The notes under the pieces were generated by a model, which saw only the letters and a list, made by a program, of their open reading frames with translations, did no database searches and was not told the origin of the DNA. Positions 1 to 5,187 of a stretch of DNA of 6,226 bases are shown piece by piece. Where the stretch lies: the NCBI GenBank assembly GCA_003135255.1, contig PLAX01000210.1, positions 6,749-12,974 on the forward strand. Reading direction: 5' to 3'. Source of the DNA: Candidatus Dormiibacterota bacterium (GTDB taxonomy: Bacteria > Chloroflexota > Dormibacteria > Aeolococcales > Aeolococcaceae). The position numbers were made by a program, and so were the translations under genes. Position 1 is the stretch's first letter; each line of letters opens with the position of its first letter.

Positions 1-372
1 TACCTGGGCGGTCTCCTCCGCGACGTGCTCCCCCAGGGGGGCTTCGAGGTGAGCCTCGTCACCGACACCAACGGACTTGAGGCGGCCCTCGAGACATTCG
101 AGCCGGACGTGATCCTCGCCGACTTCCGGCTTCGGGGAGAGGACGGTCTGGACCTCTGCCGGAAGGTGCGCAGCCACGCGCTCTGCGGGGACGTGCCCGT
201 GATCCTCCACACGGCCATCGACCCCCGCAACCTGCGGCTCCAGGAGGCGCTGACCCTCCCCAGCGTGACCCTCCTGCTCAAGCCGGCCGACTTCCAGACC
301 ATGGTCGCGCTGCTCCGGGAGCAGATCGCCGACACACCCGGCGCCGCCGAGTTCACCCGCATCACCAACTGA
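1..372 (+). CDS. Response-regulator receiver domain protein, 5' end outside the window
   Basis: This is the C-terminal 123 residues of a CheY-like receiver domain, open from base 1 to a TGA at 370-372. Receivers accept a phosphoryl group on Asp from a histidine kinase and switch a partner or output domain. The phospho-acceptor is probably D41 of the visible part (ILADFRLR context, end of beta-3). T71 (VILHTA, end of beta-4) and K94 (LLLKPAD, with the usual following Pro, end of beta-5) match the conserved switch Thr and Lys. The acidic pair after beta-1 lies upstream of the window. After the last helix only about 13 residues remain, so no output domain follows. It is either a single-domain regulator or the C-terminal receiver of a larger hybrid protein. 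A GTG at 25 would start inside the domain and is not a credible start. It converges on the GGDEF gene, a possible but unproven functional partner. Confidence 0.88.
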   Translation, partial: YLGGLLRDVLPQGGFEVSLVTDTNGLEAALETFEPDVILADFRLRGEDGLDLCRKVRSHALCGDVPVILHTAIDPRNLRLQEALTLPSVTLLLKPADFQTMVALLREQIADTPGAAEFTRITN

Positions 373-379
373 CTGGACC

Positions 380-436
380 CAGGCTGGGGCCTGTGGATCA
401 CGCCGGGCCGGGTGGCCGTCCCGGTCGTCGCCCGGC
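380..436. terminator. GC-rich inverted repeats between convergent genes, possible bidirectional terminator
   Basis: The 78-bp gap between the receiver stop and the GGDEF stop holds two inverted repeats. CAGGC (380-384) pairs with GCCTG (389-393) around a 4-nt loop. GCCGGGC (402-408) pairs with GCCCGGC (430-436) around a 21-nt loop. Neither is followed by a T tract on either strand, so intrinsic termination is uncertain. The position between convergent genes is the main support. Confidence 0.3.
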
Positions 437-450
437 CGAACCGCTGGGCC

Positions 451-1161
451 TCAGGCCCTGGCCCGGACCGCCTCGCGTCGGGCGTAGAGCGCCTGGTCGG
501 CGCGGTCGACCAGGGTGGCGGCGGTGTCACCGCTCTCCAGGGAAGCCAACCCGCTGCTCACCGAGCGGCCCGAGGTCCGGTCGCGAACGTGTTGCTCGAT
601 GTCGGCGAGGGTCCGCTCCGCCGCCTCGCGGGTGGCATCGGGGAGGATGCAGACGAACTCGTCGCCACCCCAGCGGATCACAAGGTCATAGGCGCGCACC
701 CGTTCGCGGATGGCAGCCACCACGTTGGCGAGAAGGGTGTCTCCGGCCGCGTGGCCCTCGCTGTCATTGATGCGTTTGAGGCCATCGACGTCGATGAAGA
801 TCGCGGCCACGCCCTTGCCCCCGAAGCGGTGAAAGCGCGCGATCTCCCGGGTCATCGCATGGAGCCCGGCACCCCGGCGGAGGGCTCCGGTGAGGTCGTC
901 GACGGCTGCCTCCGCGGAGAGGCGCTGGATCTGGCGAACCAGGGAGCGCAGCCGCTCCAGCCCGGCGGTGATGTCGGTGTCGCTCAGTCCGGAGAGCTGT
1001 GCGGGCCGGACACCGAGTGCCGTCGAGAGAAGCTCCCGGGCCAGCTCCGGGCTGACGGGCTCGTCCGCCGTGAGGCGATGGCCTGTCGCCCATCCGACTA
1101 GGTCGACCGGGAGGTCGCCGGGGTCGTCTGGTGTGCGTTCGGGGTCGACCGGGTCAGGCAT
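451..1161 (-). CDS. GGDEF-domain diguanylate cyclase, no visible sensor domain
   Basis: A predicted diguanylate cyclase that condenses two GTP into cyclic di-GMP in the cytoplasm. With the chosen ATG (1161) it has 236 residues. Residues 1-85 are a non-membrane N-terminus ending in a helical stalk (about 62-86). The GGDEF domain runs from about 87 to 230: DDLTG at 88-92, metal- and guanine-binding segment IDVDGLKRIND at 123-133, intact GGDEF at 165-169, and a typical C-terminal ADQALY at 221-226. RAYD at 156-159 lies exactly five residues before GGDEF, the canonical RxxD inhibitory site, so product feedback is expected. No PAS, GAF, REC or membrane segment is visible. In-frame ATGs at 1200 and 1236 could add 13 or 25 residues. 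I chose 1161 because the intervening codons are AT-rich at third positions, unlike the rest of the gene, and contain palindromes and a promoter-like hexamer. None of the three starts has a strong Shine-Dalgarno sequence. Confidence 0.9.
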   Translation of the reverse strand: MPDPVDPERTPDDPGDLPVDLVGWATGHRLTADEPVSPELARELLSTALGVRPAQLSGLSDTDITAGLERLRSLVRQIQRLSAEAAVDDLTGALRRGAGLHAMTREIARFHRFGGKGVAAIFIDVDGLKRINDSEGHAAGDTLLANVVAAIRERVRAYDLVIRWGGDEFVCILPDATREAAERTLADIEQHVRDRTSGRSVSSGLASLESGDTAATLVDRADQALYARREAVRARA

Positions 1162-1210
1162 ATGCGGTACGCATAGTTGGTTGAATTCAAGAATTGACAT
1201 TGCAAGGATA
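1161..1210 (-). promoter_or_regulatory. AT-rich island with palindromes and a -10-like hexamer upstream of the GGDEF gene
   Basis: This short AT-rich stretch stands out in the GC-rich window. On the minus strand a -10-like TATCCT lies at 1210-1205, which would place the transcript start near 1198. Two symmetric elements follow: a perfect 10-bp palindrome TTGAATTCAA (1181-1190) and the inverted repeat TATGCG-GTA-CGCATA (1161-1175). The second abuts the chosen start codon and could form a hairpin over it or be a repressor site. No good -35 hexamer is seen. If translation really begins at 1200 or 1236, part of this island would instead be coding. Confidence 0.45.
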
Positions 1211-1262
1211 CGCCGTCGCACTCGGTTGCTAGGCATCCGCCCCCGAAACCCCCCTCATCCCG

Positions 1263-1277
1263 ACGCAAACGATGCGT
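1263..1277. promoter_or_regulatory. Inverted repeat in the divergent intergenic region, possible operator
   Basis: ACGCA (1263-1267) and TGCGT (1273-1277) form 5-bp arms around AACGA. The site lies between the divergent GGDEF and membrane-protein genes. The rest of 1211-1375 holds a C-rich stretch (1237-1261) and an isolated TTGACA (1298-1303) with no -10 hexamer at normal spacing. The arms are short, so chance occurrence is possible. Confidence 0.2.
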
Positions 1278-1375
1278 GATGCCACAGCTTTCGGCGTTTG
1301 ACACGATCTGGCCGGCCCCCGCGAGCCCGTCTTTCGCCCGGGTCCTGGCGCGGAGTGGCGGGCGCCACGCCGAGT

Positions 1376-2143
1376 GTGTTATTCACACCGCCTGTGGACA
1401 ACCTGGCCGGTCTTGCCGCTCTCCTGAGCTTCCTGTTTGCCCTGGTCGTGGCTGCCCGGTGGGTCAGGAGCCATCGCCCCTCCTTCGCGTTCTGGACCCT
1501 GGGCCTGCTCATCTTCGCCGCTGCTGCTGCGGCCCAATCGCTGGGGGAGACCCAGGGTTTCGAGGACCACGTCCTCCTCTTCCGGCTCTTCTACCTCCTG
1601 GGCGGAGCCCTCGGCGTGATCTACTTGGCACTCGGCACCCTCTACCTGTTCGTCCCGCGCCGGGTGGCGGACGTCAGCGCTCTGGTCCTTGCTGTCCTCA
1701 CCGCGGTGGTGGCGGTCGACGCCTTCGTCGCCCCCGTCGACGCCGCCAGCCTGGCGACGCCTTGCGGCCTCTTTGGTGGGGCCTTCAGCTCGGTGGCCCC
1801 GGTCGCCCTCGCCGCGGTGATCTTCAACATCGTCGGCACCGTGGTCTTCGCCGGTGGCGCCGCCTGGTCGGGGTGGCGCTTCCTCCGCGCGCGCACCCAC
1901 CTCGACGGGGTCGTCTGCAACGTCCTGCTCACCGCCGGAGCCCTGGTGATCGCCGCCGGCTTCAGCGCCGCCAAGATCAGCACCGCCACCGGCCGCTGCA
2001 CGCTCACCTCCCTCGACTACCTCGGTGGCTACGAGGCCGTCGGGATGGCGGTGATGTTCGCCGGATTCCTCTCCCTCGGCAGGCTCCGCCTGCGCTCCCC
2101 GGGGAAGAGTAATCTGCCCCGGGAAGGCGTCAGCGTACCCTGA
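1376..2143 (+). CDS. Seven-helix integral membrane protein of unknown function
   Basis: A 255-residue hydrophobic protein from GTG 1376. I see seven likely membrane helices at about 8-27, 37-55, 68-92, 98-118, 139-166, 178-198 and 216-235. Arg/His-rich loops after helices 1, 3, 5 and 7 (RWVRSHR, PRR, RFLRAR, GRLRLR) predict N-terminus outside and C-terminus inside by the positive-inside rule. C130 and C208 both fall in predicted external loops and could form a disulfide. The fold is reminiscent of seven-helix sensor modules found at the N-terminus of some histidine kinases, but no output domain follows, so function is unassigned. The start is uncertain: TTG 1298 would prepend 26 Arg/Pro/Gly-rich residues, and GTG 1394 would trim 6. 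No strong Shine-Dalgarno precedes any of them. It ends 37 bp before the aminotransferase and is probably the first gene of that operon. Confidence 0.8.
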   Translation: MLFTPPVDNLAGLAALLSFLFALVVAARWVRSHRPSFAFWTLGLLIFAAAAAAQSLGETQGFEDHVLLFRLFYLLGGALGVIYLALGTLYLFVPRRVADVSALVLAVLTAVVAVDAFVAPVDAASLATPCGLFGGAFSSVAPVALAAVIFNIVGTVVFAGGAAWSGWRFLRARTHLDGVVCNVLLTAGALVIAAGFSAAKISTATGRCTLTSLDYLGGYEAVGMAVMFAGFLSLGRLRLRSPGKSNLPREGVSVP

Positions 2144-2167
2144 GCCGACGTCGTGGTCCCGTCACCT

Positions 2168-2171
2168 GGAG
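2168..2171 (+). promoter_or_regulatory. Ribosome binding site for the aminotransferase TTG start
   Basis: GGAG lies 9 nt before the TTG at 2181. It decides the start, because the first in-frame ATG is codon 27 and would remove the N-terminal helix typical of class III aminotransferases. Confidence 0.6.
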
Positions 2172-2180
2172 CGTGGTCCG

Positions 2181-3491
2181 TTGAATCGATCGATCGTCGA
2201 TAGCCGCCTGTCCATCGCCACCCTCCTCGAGAAGGACCGCGAGCTGATATCGCCGGCCATGGGCCGGTACAGCGACCTCGTGGTGGACACCGCCGAGGGA
2301 GCCTGGCTGCACACCCTCGACGGGCGCTCGGTGCTCGACTTCACCTCCGGCATCGGGGTCACCAACCTCGGCCACCGCCACCCCGCGGTGACGAGCGCGG
2401 TGCACGAGCAGGTCGACCGGCTCTGGCACGTCTCGGGCACCACCCACCATCCCCAGCTCGTCGCCGCGGCCGAGGCGCTGGTGGGCGTCACCCCCGCCGG
2501 GCTCAACTCGGTGTTCTTCGGCAACAGCGGCGCCGAGGCGGTCGAGGCGGCGCTGAAGCTGGCCCGTCGCGCCACCGGCCGCAGCGAGATCATCGCCTTC
2601 CTCGGCGCCTTCCACGGCAGGACGTACGGTGCGGTGACCCTCACCGCCAGCCGGGCCAAGTACCGGGTGCAGATGGGCCCCTTCCTTCCCGGCGTGCACC
2701 ACGTCCGCTACCCGTACTGCTTCCGCCTGTGCAGCCACGGCCCCGGGGAGCCCTGCCCGATCGCGGCCGGGGAGGACCTGGACCTTCTCTTCCAGACAGT
2801 GGTGCCGCCCGAGTCCGTTGCTGCCATCGTGGTCGAGCCGATCCAGGGCGAGGGCGGCTACGTGGTGCCCCCGGACGGCTTCCTGCGCAAGCTGCGGGAG
2901 ATCTGCGACACCCACGGCATCCTGCTGGTCGCCGACGAGGTGCAGACGGGCTTCGGCCGCACTGGCCGGATGTTTGCCGTCGAGCATGACGGAGTGGTCC
3001 CCGACATCATGTGCGTGGCCAAGGGCCTGGGCAACGGGCTGCCGATCGGGGCGATGGTCGCCAAGGCCTCGGTCATGTCCAAGTGGCACTCTGGCGAGCA
3101 TGGGACGACGTATGGCGGCAACGCGGTGGCCTGCGCCGCCGCGGTGGCGGTGATCGAGACCCTGCGCAGCGAGCGGCTGCCGGAGCGGGCGGCAGCGCTT
3201 GGCGAGCGGATACTGGAGCGGGCCCGCGGCTGGCGTGCGGATCATCCCCGCCTCGGCGACGTGCGCGGGCGTGGATTCATGATCGGCCTCGAGTTCATGG
3301 AGGACGGGCGCCCGGCGCCCGAGCTGGTCCAGCGGATCATCCGGGCCGCCGTGGATCGGAACCTGCTCCTGCTCAGCTGCGGGCTCGACGAAAACGTGAT
3401 CCGGCTGATCCCCCCGCTCACCCTCACGGAGGAGGAGCTGACCCAGGGTCTCGACATCCTGGAAGCCTCGCTGGAGGCGGCGGGAGCATGA
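2181..3491 (+). CDS. Class III PLP-dependent aminotransferase (4-aminobutyrate/acetylornithine type)
   Basis: A full-length 436-residue fold-type I aminotransferase (class III) that moves an amino group, usually from an omega-amine such as GABA or ornithine, to 2-oxoglutarate or pyruvate using pyridoxal phosphate. Landmarks in order: DFTSGIGVTNLGHRHP (53-68), the cofactor phosphate-binding GNSGAEA (114-120), AFHGRTYG (143-150), VEPIQGEGG (218-226), D252 in ADEVQTGFGRTG (pairs with the pyridine nitrogen), Schiff-base lysine K281 in AKGLGNGLP, GTTYGGN (308-314), and R408, the likely carboxylate-binding Arg, in NVIRLIPPL. It resembles GabT-type enzymes most, but the exact substrate cannot be fixed by eye; ornithine, diaminobutyrate or beta-alanine are alternatives. 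A Cys cluster (C180, C184, C192) lies in the central insertion. The gene starts at TTG with GGAG 9 nt upstream. Its TGA overlaps an ATG of a 9-codon mini-ORF and is the only in-frame stop before the hydrolase gene. Confidence 0.93.
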   Translation: MNRSIVDSRLSIATLLEKDRELISPAMGRYSDLVVDTAEGAWLHTLDGRSVLDFTSGIGVTNLGHRHPAVTSAVHEQVDRLWHVSGTTHHPQLVAAAEALVGVTPAGLNSVFFGNSGAEAVEAALKLARRATGRSEIIAFLGAFHGRTYGAVTLTASRAKYRVQMGPFLPGVHHVRYPYCFRLCSHGPGEPCPIAAGEDLDLLFQTVVPPESVAAIVVEPIQGEGGYVVPPDGFLRKLREICDTHGILLVADEVQTGFGRTGRMFAVEHDGVVPDIMCVAKGLGNGLPIGAMVAKASVMSKWHSGEHGTTYGGNAVACAAAVAVIETLRSERLPERAAALGERILERARGWRADHPRLGDVRGRGFMIGLEFMEDGRPAPELVQRIIRAAVDRNLLLLSCGLDENVIRLIPPLTLTEEELTQGLDILEASLEAAGA

Positions 3492-3517
3492 AGGCACCCT
3501 CCCCGCGGGGCGTCTGA
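3488..3517 (+). CDS. Nine-codon mini-ORF bridging aminotransferase and hydrolase, possible coupling ORF
   Basis: ATG 3488 overlaps the aminotransferase TGA as ATGA and opens MKAPSPRGV, which stops at TGA 3515-3517, four bases before the hydrolase GTG. A GGAGG (3473-3477) lies 10 nt upstream of this ATG. The GTG itself has only a G-rich run (3507-3510) about 11 nt away. Ribosomes finishing the aminotransferase could therefore restart here and be delivered to the hydrolase start. It may equally be a chance ORF, or the true hydrolase N-terminus displaced by a one-base sequencing error. Confidence 0.3.
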   Translation: MKAPSPRGV

Positions 3518-3521
3518 CCCC

Positions 3522-4358
3522 GTGGAGGAGCGCTTTCTCGACTCGCCCCGACCGCTGCGCTACCTCATCGGCGGAGACGGGCCGCCACTGCTGCTATGCC
3601 ACGGGTTGTTGGGTTCGGCGGAGAACTTCCAGACCTGGTTCGAGGACGTTGGTCGGCGCCGGACGGTGATCGTCCCTGACCTTCCCGGGTCTGGGGAAAG
3701 CCCGCCGTTGCCGGGCCGCCACACCTGCGCGGCTCTCGCCCGATCGCTCGAGCCTCTGGTCGAGGCTCTGGGGCTGGAGCGGTTTGACCTCGGCGGTCTC
3801 TGCCTCGGTGCGGGAGTCGCCTTCGAGTACCTGGCCCGGTGGCCGGAGCGGGTGGACCGTCTGATCCTCCACACCCCGCTGGTGGACCCGTCGGTGGTCC
3901 GGGCCAGCTTCCACGTGCAGGCTGCGGTGATGACGTCCGGGCCGGTCTTCCCGGTGATCAGCTGGCTCTCCCACCGCCGCGTGGTGAGCGACCTGTACAA
4001 GCGGCTGATGGTGGAGGGTGCCGACGTCGACTCCGGCCAGGCCGAGATGAACTTCCACAATCAGCAGCGGGCATCCCATCGCGCGCAGAAGGAGTGGCTG
4101 CGGAGCGGTCTCCGCCGCCACGACGCGCCCATCCTCGCCGGGCACCTGGGCGAGAGCCTGGTCATCGTCGCGAGCGACGATCGCCTCCTCCGCCGCGACG
4201 CGCTGGAGCACCTGGTGAAGGGGATGCCGCAGGTCCACTACACCTGCATCGACGACGCCGGCCATGGGTGGAACGAGGGATTCATCCGCGGGCAGCTCGA
4301 CGCCATCGCCACCTTCCTCGACGCCGTGGCCCCGTCCGGAGTGACGGTGGCCGCCTGA
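3522..4358 (+). CDS. Alpha/beta hydrolase with a cysteine nucleophile
   Basis: A 278-residue alpha/beta-hydrolase-fold protein, probably cytoplasmic as no signal peptide is seen. Landmarks: oxyanion-hole HGLLG at 27-31, PDLPGSGES at 52-60, nucleophile elbow GLCLG at 92-96, an acid in VASDDR (D219 or D220), and the catalytic His H248 in DAGHGW. The elbow normally reads GxSxG; here it reads GxCxG, giving a Cys94-Asp-His248 triad, as known for dienelactone hydrolase, although overall it looks like the MhpC/haloperoxidase-type branch. Residues about 125-200 form a variable cap with several Arg/His. Likely chemistry is hydrolysis or acyl transfer on an ester, lactone, thioester or C-C bond; the substrate is unknown. 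It starts at GTG 3522, 30 bp after and in the same frame as the aminotransferase, so joint expression is likely. It converges on a lipoprotein gene 31 bp downstream. Confidence 0.88.
   Translation: MEERFLDSPRPLRYLIGGDGPPLLLCHGLLGSAENFQTWFEDVGRRRTVIVPDLPGSGESPPLPGRHTCAALARSLEPLVEALGLERFDLGGLCLGAGVAFEYLARWPERVDRLILHTPLVDPSVVRASFHVQAAVMTSGPVFPVISWLSHRRVVSDLYKRLMVEGADVDSGQAEMNFHNQQRASHRAQKEWLRSGLRRHDAPILAGHLGESLVIVASDDRLLRRDALEHLVKGMPQVHYTCIDDAGHGWNEGFIRGQLDAIATFLDAVAPSGVTVAA
3792..3812 (+). other. Codons for the Cys-containing nucleophile elbow
   Basis: The elbow is encoded around GGT CTC TGC CTC GGT. A single A-to-T change separates TGC (Cys) from AGC (Ser), so the unusual residue could be a real fixed change or a single-base error. 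Surrounding positions (LGGLCLGAGVAFEYLARWPERV) fit the family well. Confidence 0.6.
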
Positions 4359-4362
4359 GCGT

Positions 4363-4376
4363 TGCGGCGTGCCGCA
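4363..4376. terminator. Short hairpin between convergent genes
   Basis: TGCGGC (4363-4368) and GCCGCA (4371-4376) form a perfect 6-bp inverted repeat with a 2-nt gap (in practice a 5-bp stem and 4-nt loop). The palindrome GGCCGGCC follows at 4377-4384. The repeat sits in the 31-bp gap between the hydrolase stop and the oppositely oriented lipoprotein stop, where a bidirectional terminator would be expected. There is no T tract on either strand. Confidence 0.35.
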
Positions 4377-4389
4377 GGCCGGCCGCCGG

Positions 4390-5043
4390 TCAGGATCCGG
4401 GCAGGATGATCGGGCTCGGTGGAGCGGTGACCGCCGCGATGCCGTTCCAGTTGGAGAAGTCCGCGTGGCCGGCGCTCGACCCCGTGGCCGTGATCCGGAC
4501 TGGGTAGGCGGGCCCCGAGGTGGCCACCGCCAGCAGGCTGTCGTCGCCGTCGTGGACCAGGACGACCTGCTGCCCGTCGATGGTCGCGGTCCCGCCGGCG
4601 GTCAGGGAGGCGTGGTGGGCCAGCTGCGCCGCGATGTCGGTCACCGAGGTGAGGTCGGTGAAGTCGGCGGACTCCGACGAGGGCACCTCCACCCACCGGT
4701 CGGCAAGCAGCTCTGCCTCCACGCTGGAGATGCCGAAGTCGGTGGCGAGGGCGGCCTCCGGCGCGTCGATGTAGAAGGTGCCCTGGACGGCCAGCACCCG
4801 GATGGTGCTCCCTTCCAGCACAAAGGATCCGGCGAAGTCGCTTGCGTGCACCTTGAAGTCGAAGGTGACCGTCGAGCCCGCGACCGCGACCTCGCCCGTC
4901 GCCTCGTACCCGCTCACCCGGGCGGTGGTGGACGCGGCTGCCTCGTAGATCTGGGTTGGTGTCTCAGACGCCAGGCTCCCGCCGCCGCAGGCGGCGGTGA
5001 GCGCGGCCGCGGCGGCCACCAGCCCGGCGATGCCCTGGCGCAT
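4390..5043 (-). CDS. Secreted lipoprotein, LppX/LprG-like paralog A
   Basis: A 217-residue predicted lipoprotein. A short basic N-terminus (MRQG) and an Ala-rich hydrophobic stretch lead to a lipobox LTAAC, with the lipid-modified Cys at 19, the only Cys. A Gly/Ser linker follows, then about 190 residues of alternating short strands. Motifs shared with the neighbouring paralog are SLASxTPxQI after the Cys, TSGPAYP and FSNWN near the C-terminus, and an APPxPxxLP ending. The pattern suggests the LolA/LppX_LprAFG-type fold, whose members bind or carry lipids at the cell surface; this assignment is by impression only. The start ATG has AGGGA 9 nt upstream, in a leader that resembles that of paralog B. 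It lies 144 bp downstream of paralog B, on the same strand. Confidence 0.82.
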   Translation of the reverse strand: MRQGIAGLVAAAAALTAACGGGSLASETPTQIYEAAASTTARVSGYEATGEVAVAGSTVTFDFKVHASDFAGSFVLEGSTIRVLAVQGTFYIDAPEAALATDFGISSVEAELLADRWVEVPSSESADFTDLTSVTDIAAQLAHHASLTAGGTATIDGQQVVLVHDGDDSLLAVATSGPAYPVRITATGSSAGHADFSNWNGIAAVTAPPSPIILPGS

Positions 5044-5114
5044 GGAGATCGTTCCCTGGCGAGTCCGGTCCGGTGATGGGGAGGCACCTTCCCTCTCCCC
5101 CGTGCGGGGCCGGA

Positions 5115-5120
5115 AGCGTA
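5115..5120 (-). promoter_or_regulatory. Possible -10 hexamer for lipoprotein A
   Basis: On the minus strand the hexamer reads TACGCT and would place a transcript start near 5108, giving a leader of about 65 nt. No -35 match is seen, and the expected -35 position lies inside the hairpin at 5132-5173. Read-through from paralog B is an alternative. Confidence 0.25.
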
Positions 5121-5131
5121 CAGAGTGCGCT

Positions 5132-5173
5132 CCGGCGGCGGAGGGGCGCTCTCCGCACCCCCACCGCCGCCGG
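5132..5173 (-). terminator. Strong GC hairpin between the two lipoprotein genes
   Basis: CCGGCGGCGG (5132-5141) is perfectly complementary to CCGCCGCCGG (5164-5173). After one A/A mismatch, four more G-C pairs (5143-5146 with 5159-5162) close a 12-nt loop. It begins 14 nt after the stop of lipoprotein B. No U tract follows on the minus strand, so it may be a Rho-aided terminator, an attenuator, or an RNA-stabilising 3' structure, not a classic intrinsic terminator. Confidence 0.5.
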
Positions 5174-5187
5174 GGGTCGGACGCGGC

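Noticed and set aside
412..1101. Long + strand ORF opposite the GGDEF gene
   Set aside because: Antisense shadow of a GC-rich gene; the minus strand has the intact GGDEF and RxxD motifs.
1237..1261. G-rich run on the minus strand as a G-quadruplex
   Set aside because: Only three tracts of three or more G plus one GG; it does not meet the usual four-tract pattern.
1298..1303. TTGACA as a -35 box for the membrane protein; also TTGACA at 1194-1199
   Set aside because: Neither has a TANNNT hexamer 16-19 nt downstream on the + strand, so promoter function is not supported.
1276..2112. Long + strand ORF (278 codons) overlapping the membrane protein in another frame
   Set aside because: Its product is Arg/Pro/Gly-rich with no domain pattern; the overlapping frame gives seven clean membrane helices.
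2110..2115. TAATCT as a -10 for an internal promoter of the aminotransferase
   Set aside because: No -35 at proper spacing and it lies within the coding end of the membrane protein; the close gene spacing already explains expression.
2152..2179. Direct repeat CGTGGTCC (2152-2159 and 2172-2179) before the aminotransferase
   Set aside because: Only 8 bp, two copies, in GC-rich DNA; likely chance.
2130..3497. Long - strand ORF (455 codons) opposite the aminotransferase
   Set aside because: Composition is His/Arg/Gly/Ala-rich shadow coding; the + strand frame carries all class III aminotransferase motifs.
4369..5076. Long + strand ORF opposite lipoprotein A
   Set aside because: Gly/Arg/Val-rich shadow without motif; the minus strand encodes a lipobox protein with a close paralog next door.
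5097..5109. CCCC-GTGC-GGGG mini-hairpin in the lipoprotein A leader
   Set aside because: Four base pairs only and at the uncertain transcript start; not distinguishable from background in this composition.
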